Position numbers and translations under genes: made by a program. DNA of 64,000 bases from NCBI RefSeq assembly GCF_000764305.2, contig NW_025942437.1, positions 21,735 to 85,734 on the forward strand, given 5' to 3'. Below the pieces are notes generated by a model. That model searched no databases and had not been told where the DNA came from. It worked only from the letters and a program-made list of their open reading frames with translations. The stretch is from Hyalella azteca. Lineage: Eukaryota > Arthropoda > Malacostraca > Amphipoda > Hyalellidae. Positions 42,617-53,327 of this stretch are shown here, in pieces. How positions within the stretch are numbered: position 1 is the stretch's first letter; each line of letters opens with the position of its first letter.

Positions 42617-45600
42617 CTTCACTGCAACGGGCGGACTGTGTCGGCGATGCATGCAGCTGTTACATCTGAATATTGTGCACGGTCGTTATTAGCAAAGCGT
42701 GTACACTGCGCACCAAACCTGTTCACTGCGCACTATTGTGCACTTGAAACGTTCACTACGAGAATAAATAGAGTCAGATTTGACTCCAAAATACGATGTT
42801 TCGATCAGAGAAATTCTTTAGCAAGGTCCAAGTAAAGAGCGATGTTGCTATAGTTTTGAAGTACGGAACATAGCAATAATAGCGCTGGATGCAGATGCTG
42901 CTCGACCAACAGGGCAACAAAAAACGTTAGTAAATAAGAGATCAAAGCTCGTCCAGGTAGACGAGTTTGCCTAGACCTAGGCCAAGGTCTGCATATAGAC
43001 CTTGATCTTATATGATGTACATAAAAGGTGTAACTATTTACTTTTTTTTATATAAAGCTAGCATATAATTAACTTTCCAAAAAGTTTTTAAATAATGATA
43101 TACTCTCTGACTTTATATATGTCATAAATCTCAACTATGTACCTATTAATTTAATCATAAATCTCAACAATGAACTAATTTCATGTAGGAGTTCAGCAAA
43201 AGGGATAAATTTTTACGTAATGGTTTTTTATGAACAGGGAGCCAATTTATTAGTGAAATATTTTATGCATAGGCGTCACAAGTGAGAATAATAATTACTA
43301 ATCTGTGAAAATAAAAATTAATTTTCAATAATGAAGTAAATGAAAAATTGAAGTGCCTGAATTGTAATTTTTCCTGAAGCGTGCTTGCGCGAGTGAGTCT
43401 TCTTGGTTTACTAAGGAATGGAAAGGAGTTGCAGGATTGGCAGTAAACTTCAGTAGAATGATAGGAATACAAGTTTACGTTACAACGGAGACTGTATATA
43501 CAAATTAAACTTCAGTTTTAAACTCATGATATGAGTCGTCTCTAAAGTACTCAAGTCTAAATTTCTATTCAATAAATATGATATATTTTTTGCTAGAATA
43601 TTTCACGCTCAATTTAATTCTCGTCGGTTTGTTATTAGTTGATCGATAATCTGCATCAATGCATTAGTATTAATAGATGATACGCCACCACATTACATTG
43701 AGTTACTGACGTTAATGTACAGCGATAACGATCAAAAGAACGTCTATGAAGGCATCTGGACTATAACTTTATTGCCCAGAATATAAAATGACTAAGTGAG
43801 ATAGACACACTAAAATGAGATCAAGATTTCATCTCTGCATGGAAAGTTGTAGGAAGGCTTTCAGTTTCTCACGTCCGTCACGTAGCTGCCGCTGTGAATC
43901 ATGAGCAGTTTTATTTCTGACGTGGTAACGATTAAGCTGCTGATCCTGAGAGCATAAGTGAGAAAATCTTATAGTCAAAAATAGATTAAGTAAACGGAAA
44001 CAAAAGTAATTTAAATTTGCATGAACAATAAAACGAGTATACATACATACAATGAATAGTACAATGAACTATTATTAACACAGTGGGACCGTTCCTCGTA
44101 AAGGTGAATTTTACATTCGAACGACATTGACAAATATTTCTGTGTCAAAATTATGGTATATTATGTTGTTTATACAATTTATCGACTCAATACAATCATT
44201 TCTTCAGAGTTAGGATGCGAAATTTTCCTGGCGTTGTTCGGTTTTAGGTATTGGGGCAAATAAGGTAGCCCCAAATGAATATTTGATACTGGAGATACAT
44301 TTCAGTGCAGCACATACATTTATAACAGCTTATGTCATCTGCAGGGAAAAATCAACAGAGACACTCAATCGTGAATGAAATAATTTCACGGCACTGGATA
44401 ATAATGCTGATGATAAAATAAGCAGACAAAAAAAAACTGTGAAAGAAAGCTGCGATGTGACGAGCGGTAAATGAAAGCGGCGTGGCCTGGGGCGATGTCA
44501 ATTATTGAGATTATTTCGAGACATGACAGCGTCGTAATCGTCGTGGGACTGCTTCATGCTTCGATGGCATGTGGCATCAGGACCTCATGCCATAAAATAT
44601 TGTGGCATGAGAAGGAATTGATATCAAATGCCATGACGAAGCACTGCATCTGGCTAATTTGGTCATGGCTAAGGTCATGACACAACATAGTACAATACGC
44701 GGATGGAATATGACTTCATGCCACGATATATTACAGATTTATTTATCTCATCTCCTTATCACAAGCCAAATTACAACACCTGGATGAATCACAATGACCT
44801 CGCATGACGGCATATTTTAGGCAATATCGATGAATTATGAAAAGTTGGTGGCGCTGTTTTTAACGGTTCGGGGATGAAGAATTCTCACCTGACGAGAACG
44901 TTTCTGCATGATTTTTAGTAAGAATTTTGTTCGTCTTCCAATTGTTCGTCAATTTCGTTCGCTCATGCTTCGCAATAGTTTCCGCAAATAACATCGTTCT
45001 GAAAAGTTTCCGTGAAAATTCCCATGTAAATTAGTATGTTTTGATTTCGTTTCCCCCGCTATCAAATTGGACATAGAAATAAAGACCACATTTCGAAAGT
45101 TATTTTTGGGAATTGTTTCTAATTTCTTTGTGAACGTCATTTCGAAAGATGAAACACTTGCATCATACGGAACCGTTCCATTGACATCGCTCTTGGCTTT
45201 TTTTTCCTGTGTCTAAGTTGCGTAATGCATTTAACGAACGCTACGCAATTTTTAAATTGTTCCTCCGTTCAAAATCTAACCGATCAGCGACCGTAACGAT
45301 CTCATGCATTCTTGAGCACGAACCAAGGACGAACTTTCGGTTGTTGCCGCAAGAGTTTCATTATAACGACTGTGTAATTAAAAGGTGAAAGAGCTTTGAA
45401 ACGTCCGCGATCGTAACTCAGCCCAGACATTCGATTAGCAATTGTAAAGAATTTGCACCTCTTATATATAAGCCAATCAAAAGTTTGAAATTCGTGCATC
45501 TTATCATTTTTCCTTATAAGCACGTGAGATTGAAGGAAGAATCTATTATGTATAGCAACTACACAAACTGTAGACTAAATTTATTTCTAGACCGTAAAAT

Positions 45601-46242
45601 ACAAAATTAATTTTTTTCATAAGACAAATTAGATCTCATTAAGCATTCCTGTTCCTCGTTGAAGAAATCAGCTCGCAAAGTGCCAATGAACTTTCGACAA
45701 TAAATGTCAGCGTTAATTGAAATGTCTTCCATACAAAAAATTCGGCATAAGGAAACAAAGTGTTAAAAACCCGTGCTTTGAAACTCAAGAACACGAACAT
45801 AGTCCAAATTTCTTTATTTGTTATAATAAGAAGCTAAAGCAGGAAGTTCGAACTGTAGAAAAACTAGCACGAGCGATTACATTTGAACGGGCATCGCGGA
45901 CTGCATGAACACGCATCTAACGTACGTTATGTTGATACCCTCATTGAAACCCTCAGCTGTTATCAAGACTATGTCAATCTACGTATACGGAGTGTTGATA
46001 TCATTGCCGCAATTCAACGCTGCGTCTATTTTTTGTAGAGAATGGGTTCAAAAATAAAAAATTATGGGTTTAATGAAGTAAAAAATACTACTACAATATG
46101 TCAAAAACGGCTACCTAATAAGCAACATCTTATATGTCAATTTAAATCCACTTGATTACTATACGAATTCGTTTATAGAGAAGAGATATTTACGGGTTCA
46201 ATAAAGGAAAAAGCCCTCATACAACAAGGAAAATTTTTAAAC

Positions 46243-46396
46243 TAAAAAATATAACTCAGTACTCACTGCAGTGAGTGACAGAGAGCGCATTTCCTCGTCC
46301 ACGAAAACGTGAAGTCACGGACAAACAGACAGACGGACGGACGGACATGACGAGCACAATAGCGCCTTTTTTCATAATGAGAAAATGCGCTAAAAA
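46243..46396 (+). repeat. MITE-like repeat, copy 5 of 5
   Basis: Plus-orientation copy with AAATATAACTCAGTACTCAC, GAGCGCATTTCCTCGTCC, AGACGGACGGACGGACATGA and ATGAGAAAATGCGCTAAAAA. Together with the others it defines a family with constant ends and a length-variable GGAC/GACA centre. Confidence 0.87.
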
Positions 46397-46531
46397 GGCC
46401 TATCTTATAAACAAGTTTACAGCCTCTTGAGTACAACAGTGTCTTGACGAGGAAGCGCCAATGAGGCGAACTTCAGGCATGAACATTAACTGACCTTGAG
46501 CTCGCACCCTGCGCTCATGTGGCGAGTGACT

Positions 46532-46685
46532 GCACGTCGATATTTAGCGTGGCATGGACTGAGTGGACTGTACGGCGATATTTAGCGTGGCATGGACTAT
46601 GGAGTGAGTGGACTGTACGTCGATATTTAGCGTGGCATGGACTGAGTGGACTGTACGGCGATATTTAGCGCGGCATGGAGCGGCC
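46532..46685. repeat. 38-46-base minisatellite
   Basis: Four units of CGATATTTAGCGTGGCATGG followed by ACTGAGTGGACTGTAC. One unit carries an extra ACTATGGAGTG. No adjacent exon is recognised. Confidence 0.88.
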
Positions 46686-48505
46686 TTGCCAGCGATAACG
46701 TAGACTTGTGTGGCAGCTGCTGAAATATTTCAGCCAGGAGGCCAATCAGGCATCATTTGAATAAATTCTTATTCAGAAGTATGCTCCCTGGCACATACTA
46801 CCCCTTTTCATTGGCACTCACAGGGAGTAGGGAAGATGTTTCGAAGGCGAAACGATGTTGCAATAGATTATAATTTTCGCCCAGATAAATTTACGTTTTG
46901 CCCAGATAAAGAAACAACGTTACAATATAATCCACACTTATTGTATCAAACTGCAGATAAGTAATTATGATTTTAACAAGTGTCATTGAGCCCATTGTTA
47001 CACGATGGTTGTCAAACTCGCAAATTACACTTAGTTTCTAACCCATTATGAACACCTTGACGACAACCGGCGGTGAAGAAAGCTTCACCTGTGACCGTGA
47101 ACCTGTAAGATGGTGGTTCACATGACCTATCGGTAGCTGTATTGTTCTCTTCAATCATGATAATGATGTCATTATACACATTGTCGAACCCGCGCGTTAT
47201 ACGATGAAATTAACAGTGTCAGGCACGGTCATTACTAAATTAAATTATAAGACGTCATTATCATTGAAATTTAACAGTAGGCTAATGAATTAACATTATA
47301 TCCCTGACGAAATTAGGAGTTTTTCCGCTCCGCTGCCGAAGATATTTTTTTCTCCTTTCAATAACCAGCAGGTCACTTCGATATATCTCGGGTTGCTGTG
47401 CATGATAAGTAGCAGGGTACCCAAGCTGGTTAACCCTGGTTGTCGTAATTATCCAGCAATTTAACCTTGCGTGACAAGTTGAACTGAAAGATTATGTTCT
47501 CACTTGTTCCTAATTTTCCGCCCATTGAATTACCGTTGAGTTTACACTCTTTCAAGATGTAATGTACTCTGTCAAGATAACGCGCGTTAATTTAACATTT
47601 GCAATAGCCTCAAAAAGTACAATACATCTGTACTTCAGCACGCTGCTAATGGGCACGGTGATTCAGAAACTACCCGCTCTCTTTATAGTTAACAAATAAC
47701 GTCAGATCGTTTTCTTTCTCTTACTTGCTAATTCTAAGAGCCATCAGAATAATAGCAATAATTTTTTCAACTAAATCCCGAAAATATATAATAAAAATTT
47801 GATATATGTTTTTGAAACGGTTGCAATTGAAAATTAAAAGTGACTTTATAAATGAATCAAATTTCGCACATTTTTACACGTTGGGAATTTTTAAACAAGA
47901 TTTCATGTGTTTATTTTATACAAATTTTAAATTAGTGATAAGGAACTTACTTCGACATTGAAGCTGTAAGATGAAGGCATGATGAGTAAGTAGATCTACT
48001 GGTCTGTTCCTCACTTCATATTCCCACTGGAAGATTTATTCACTGATGAGTATTGCATTGCCACATTCACTCAGTATTTCTCACTCACATTGACGGATGA
48101 ATATTGCTTCACGCAATTGACTCTAAAAATATCTTTTACTGTTACACTCACTAGGTAATGTATTTTCAATCATGAATAGTTAAACTCGAGAATTTTGAAT
48201 TCGTTCAAACTACAACTGGTGCATCTGAATCAGGAGTTCAAAAATTCAATCTAATTGAGATAAGTGTAGTTTAGTTTCATATAAAATTATGAAGTACAGA
48301 TATGGCTTTAATCATAAGGCTTTATAACATTCATATCATCCTGCCTAAATATCACCGAAATCAGTTGTAATCAGAAGTTTCTAGATTATGGAAGCCTTTG
48401 ATCAAAGTGAGCTTAAGTCAAATTATGCATTGATGAATATAGCTCAACATCATTTACTTGTAGATTAAACTTTACCTCAATATTATCGAAAAAAAAAAAA
48501 TTAAA
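46686..48505. other. No gene seen
   Basis: No supported frame, RNA gene or clear repeat. Confidence 0.45.
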
Positions 48506-48904
48506 ATGCAGGGTATTAAATTAACATGGGCTACAATTACATTTCAACCACTGTGCAGTATTCATGGTTTATACTTTATACTTTTCAGCTATTGGGCTAT
48601 AGAATTCGGATACGTAAACCGGAAATTGTTTCTGAATTTGCGGACGACTGTGCACCGAACAATCGCGACCAGGACGATCGCGTTTAGGCTTACGACGCTC
48701 ATTGTCTTATTGTTTGTCATTGTTTTGATGGTTGGCAACGCGATGCCTGTGTTTGATTGTTCTGGCTCAAGTGGTGGTGATAAAAAACGCTCCGTCTGTT
48801 TGGAAAAGAGTTCAAAGCTTAAAAAAGCAACGCTTGAAAAAGCGTTCTTGCACCATAAACGTTTCTTATATCCGTTAAAAAACCATTCAAAATCAGTCTG
48901 TTAA
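48506..48904 (+). CDS. Uncertain small ORF with hydrophobic segment and dibasic sites
   Basis: A 132-codon frame. I recognise no family. Residues about 62-80 (LTTLIVLLFVIVLMVGNA) are strongly hydrophobic and end in a small residue, like a signal peptide. The rest is basic, with SGGDKKRSVC, a HHKRF dibasic site and a terminal SVC. If translation starts in an upstream exon close to the hydrophobic block, it could encode a short secreted peptide precursor. From the first ATG the block is internal, which fits a single membrane segment instead. It may equally be a chance frame; no neighbouring exon was found. Confidence 0.25.
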   Translation: MQGIKLTWATITFQPLCSIHGLYFILFSYWAIEFGYVNRKLFLNLRTTVHRTIATRTIAFRLTTLIVLLFVIVLMVGNAMPVFDCSGSSGGDKKRSVCLEKSSKLKKATLEKAFLHHKRFLYPLKNHSKSVC

Positions 48905-50072
48905 TACTGATTTTTATTTATAATTTTATAATCCATGATTTTTTGATAGTTTATTTGCACTTAACCATTGTGCTGTTAACTAGAAAATTAATCGCACGTA
49001 CACGATTTCACTTAGAGCGTTGTCATGATTTGTTTGAATATTTACTGCAAAACTCGTGGAATTTTCAGATTTGCAAAGTTACTTACATTAAGAATACAAA
49101 CGTGTATATAATCTACCTGTATCCAAAACTTATCACTAACTCTTTGGCATTTCGTTTTAAAGACAACAACAAGCATGATTGCTCAAACGTGTTTCGTTCT
49201 AAGTTTCATTTGCATTCGTCCTAATTTTTCCTGGCATGCCAATGCAATTGGCCGCAAGGTCCGTAACCTTGAGTCTAACAGCAGCGGGAAACTCCTCAGC
49301 CTTCGTGTAATTTTGCGAGGCGAACAAAACAGTGAAACTCCAGAACTCATCGATGCAACATACATACTATATAGGTACCGTACTTTGCATTTTGCGCAAT
49401 ATTGACGTAAATTTAGTGAATTTGTGAGAGCGTTGGATTCGTTTTATCGCCTGGAATCAGAAAATATCTTGAGAAGGTATAATATTTATTGCTAGCTTCA
49501 AATATCAACAACATTGTGAACGAAGATTCCGTGATCAATTTAATCTTTTTCTAATTCTTGGAACTTGACTGAATCGTCCATGAAGAAGAATCCAGTGTAG
49601 ATTTTTTTTCATTAAATTCGTTAAAATTCGTCGTCACTTAAACACTGGTATCGTAGAAATTTTGCTGAAAAACACATGAAATAATGTATGCTGTGTTAAT
49701 TGCATTTGCAAATTTTATTCCTCCTTCAATATAATTGGACAATCAGTACGGCACTAGGAAGATCTCAGGATCAATCCTAATCTTCCTGCTCCACGACGTC
49801 TGTGCGAAGCCTGACGCATGTTTCCGCCTAACTCCCTCGGCAGGGGTTAGGACGGCGCATCATAGTGAGTGATGGCGTAAAATAGTCATTGTTATTCATG
49901 AATGGTGAATATTTTCTATCATTTTCATGCAACGTTGAATAGTGTTAGTAACTTAGTAGTAGCAGTAGTTAACATGGGATAGTGTTGAAAAACATGTAAT
50001 TATGGTAGAGAATAATACTAAATGGGTTAACGAGATCACTTGGTTGAGTGCTAGCGAATTATTGAAAAAAAC

Positions 50073-50258
50073 TCAAACAGTTTTATGCGACAAAAAGACA
50101 TTGAGCAGAACGATTGGATGTAATTGTCGGCATTTACTGTTTTCATGTTCGCAAAACCATTTTTTAGGCCTAAACTGACAGTTTGGGCAGCAGTTTGAGC
50201 GTCTCACCCCCGCCTTCTTGTTCAAAACAGGCAACTTCTTGCAGGCACAGCGTGGTTC
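50073..50258 (-). CDS. Candidate Cys-rich exon (unrecognised)
   Basis: The minus-strand frame after a possible acceptor ATAAG|GAACC at 50,258 reads EPRCACKKLPVLNKKAG then NCCPNCQF and WFCEHENSKC, closing at 50,073. The CxC...CCPxC spacing resembles the end of von Willebrand type C-like modules of secreted proteins. Codons here are less AT-rich than the flanks. A possible donor ACT|GTCAGT follows the CCPNC block. No partner exon is identified, so this is a suggestion only. Confidence 0.3.
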   Translation of the reverse strand, partial: EPRCACKKLPVLNKKAGVRRSNCCPNCQFRPKKWFCEHENSKCRQLHPIVLLNVFLSHKTV

Positions 50259-50830
50259 CTTATAATTAATGTTCAAGTACTAAATTATTAAATTTTTTAT
50301 TGTATTGTACAATTAATTTGTTTATTAATGTGCTACTAATCTATGTAACAAACACGCATCATTTGTGTAGAAATGCTTTCAATGCAATCTTAGATTGCCT
50401 GAGATGAACCTCTACCACCAACCACGACCACGTCTCAGCGTAGACTAACAGCGCGCCATCATTCAACGTTGGGGCTGGTATGAAGAGTAGCCAACTTGGC
50501 GGGGTTCTCCGCGCGTCTTCTGTAGGAGCTCATGGCGCCAGATCCAAGAGTCAACAGTTGCTTAGTTAATGATGTAAGTCAAGTTCCAATATTCCCCTAC
50601 GTTGAAAAATAATATAATGAAGCATTTATAATCTAATTTTCTGGAGCCATTTCAGACCAGAATTTGATTATTGCAATATTAGGTATCATGATAAAATCAC
50701 AGAAGAAGAAAAATTCTACAACAGAACGACTTCTGTTCAAGCTCGTGATGAAATATATTCAACATGGAAATCCTAATATGAATTGATTTATTTTAAAGAT
50801 CATTTATCAAAAAGTAAATTTTCTCAATAG

Positions 50831-51047
50831 GAACTTCAACGCACAGCGCATGGTGATCCTAATAGCCAGTTCTATGCAGGTCCTAAGAGCCAGTTCTATG
50901 CAGGTCCCTAAGAGCCAGTTCTATGCAGGTCCCTAAGAGCCAGTTCTATTCAGGTCCCTAAGAGCCAGTTCTATGCAGGTCCCCAAGAGCCAGTTCTATG
51001 CAGGTCCCTAAGAGCCAGTTCTATGCAGGTCCCTAAGAGCTAGTGAG
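50831..51047 (+). repeat. 25-base array with donor-like units after a possible exon
   Basis: Seven units of CCAGTTCTATGCAGGTCCCTAAGAG spaced 25 bases. The first unit ends a possible 49-base exon (50,831-50,879). That exon follows a good acceptor TTTTCTCAATAG and stays open in a frame reading NFNAQRMVILIASSMQ. Each unit carries CTATGCAG|GTCC, a donor-like junction. This is the same architecture as the arrays at the SLC6 and SLC28 exon ends, but here no gene is known. Confidence 0.5.
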
Positions 51048-52312
51048 AATGCTAGTCAATGCAAGCCAATTCAATGTAGCTCCTCTAAATTCAATTGAAT
51101 GCAGGTCCCACTCCTCTATGAGTGCCAGAGATTCCTAGACCTAGAGTACATTTGCCCCTAAGAGGATTTAAGCCTCCTATATGTCTCTAGGTCACCACCG
51201 GCTGAGACTTCCAACGGTATCCCGGTTTCTTGGTCATTGTCGCACTGCTATCCACGTTATGAAAATGACAAAACATTATGTAAATTTTAGTTATTCAATT
51301 TGGCGCATATACATATATGAATTTAAATGTTGCCCATTGTCCATTTGTACCTATAAACATGAAAAATTCATTTAAAAATATTCAAAAATAGTGAATAAAC
51401 ACGATGAATTATCCGATCATGAATTCGCTCTTCTCGGTCGCCAAATTTGGTATTGAAGTTTATGGCGCACATTATGGCGCACTAAAAAATATTATGTGAA
51501 AGTAAAATTTTCAATTCAAGTTTTAATTAATTAAATGCATTGTAAATTTCCTGGATTAATCCAAACATAGGATTGGTTGTTGCAATGGAAAGTCTGTCGT
51601 TGCTTTTCCTTTTCTCGGAAGATTTTTGCTCGTGTTGAATGACCAAATTTTAATTGAGGACAAATTAATTAAACGCTGCTGCTGATTGCTGCCGGTTACG
51701 AACTCTCGTCACCCAGCAGAACGCCTGCAAAAGAGTTACGATTAGCCATGCAGAAGCAATAATTAATATACAAATTGAAGTAGTAAAAAATATTGTTGAA
51801 AATTTCTCAGTACTTTGTCAACTATCATTTTTCATTATAAAGTAATACAACATCTAGACAGCACTTGGCTTACATATGTAAAACCCATTTTTTAGTTCCG
51901 TAGGCATTTGTTTTCATTATAATTACGACCAGACTGAGCCCATAATTTTCTAATATTTCTGTACGGCGGAATAGCTGTTCAGACCTTCTTTCGATATTAG
52001 GAAGTGAATCTCAGAACATCACGATTTATCTGATTGAACCGGTTCGCGAAATTGAAACTGAACATGTTTATTTTACGTCATCTAAAAACTAAAGCGGATT
52101 TTCTTTATAATTTAGCCGAAATACGCATACGAAGCAGCTCATAATAATTATTATTGAGTTTATAGTTTATCAAACAAAACGTAACCGATTCAGAAGGCGC
52201 TTGGTAAACTCAGGCGTGAGGCAGGATATGGGCACTGACGAACTATAGAACTAGCGTTCATATCGTGTTCACTATTTTTACTTGGACTTATTGAAGCCAG
52301 TGCCCTCAGCAG

Positions 52313-52682
52313 TCACGTCGAACACCCCTCGCGTAATGTAGCCACTTGTACCCACCCATATTGCTGCTTATTCTCTTCCGTGTTGCGGTAGCTGTAACCT
52401 CCTGCATTCGTCTCAATCCAGGCGTTATGGTGTGGCCGGTTCATGAAGCACTCACTTATTTCAATCTTTGCTGGTCCTACAAACGTTAGACCGCGTTCGT
52501 TATTGCTCGAACCCGCTCCACTCGCATCTTTTTCAATTTTGTTGCAATATTTTTGTATGACCGTTCTCCAATCATCTAAATTTTTCGTGATATTAAGCAG
52601 CTTTTGTAATTTAGTCTTTAAGTTACAAGCCTTTACTGATTCCGAAGACACTCGGCAAACCCAGCCGTATTGCGAGGAGCTC
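52313..52682 (-). CDS. Candidate exon or small ORF (unrecognised)
   Basis: The minus-strand frame from a possible acceptor ATCACTTAG|AGC (52,682) reads SSSQYGWVCRVSSESVK, continues through KTKLQKLLNITKNLDDW and IEISECFMNRPHHN, and ends KQQYGWVQVATLREGCST with a TGA at 52,313. QYGWV occurs at both ends, and four cysteines suggest a secreted or extracellular piece. Codon usage looks coding-like. No domain is recognised and no start or partner exon is found. Confidence 0.3.
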
Positions 52683-53327
52683 TAAGTGATTTTATTCGGT
52701 ATTTGAAGCGTTATTATTTAACACGTTTGGTAGTATTATTTATGGCTATAATTTGTTGGGATTAGATCCTTTATGTCATTTCTACTGCTCTCATAGTGGG
52801 GAAATATCTATCATTTTTCGCAGTCTCGGCGTAATGGATGTTAGAACCTTCAACAACCTGTGCCTTGCTGATGAAGCTTCTGCTGCGCTAAAAAGATTGA
52901 CAGTCGCTGTTGTTATGAATTTTCCCTAATTTCTGAGACGCGCTAGTCTTATCCTATTGTAGCTATTATTATGTACGTGAAAAGTTTTTTTTCGAAAATT
53001 ATTTACTAAATTTATGAACTGTACTGTATTAGTCGCTCCAAAGTAAGATATGAACGTGTGTTGATATGGTCCAGATGCAACTCGTGTTAAATTCAATGAA
53101 AATGTTAGTTTATCTATGTAACCTAGATTATGCTTCTTTAATTGATACTGTCTGAAATAATAGAATTTGAGAGCTAGAGTCGAAATATTTTATCTTCTCT
53201 GTTTTAATTTATACGCTTTGCAACTATTACCATTTTACGGTGGTGCTTCCGGTTATACATACAATACACGGAAAATAAAATATAATGGAGGCCTCATTCC
53301 TTGTGATACATGCATCATTATGTATAA

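Larger units (their letters stand above)
38886..46242. other. Gene-poor region upstream of SLC6
   Basis: I find no supported coding exon here. It contains the presumed 5' flank of the SLC6 gene, a tandem repeat at 40,123-40,222, the SINE family B copy at 40,632 and an (AAT)n tract at 42,566. All frames are short and lack motifs. Confidence 0.5.

Noticed and set aside
50073..52313. Joining the 52,313 and 50,073 minus-strand candidates into one secreted-protein gene
   Set aside because: Donor and phase do not give a convincing junction, and neither piece has a recognised family.
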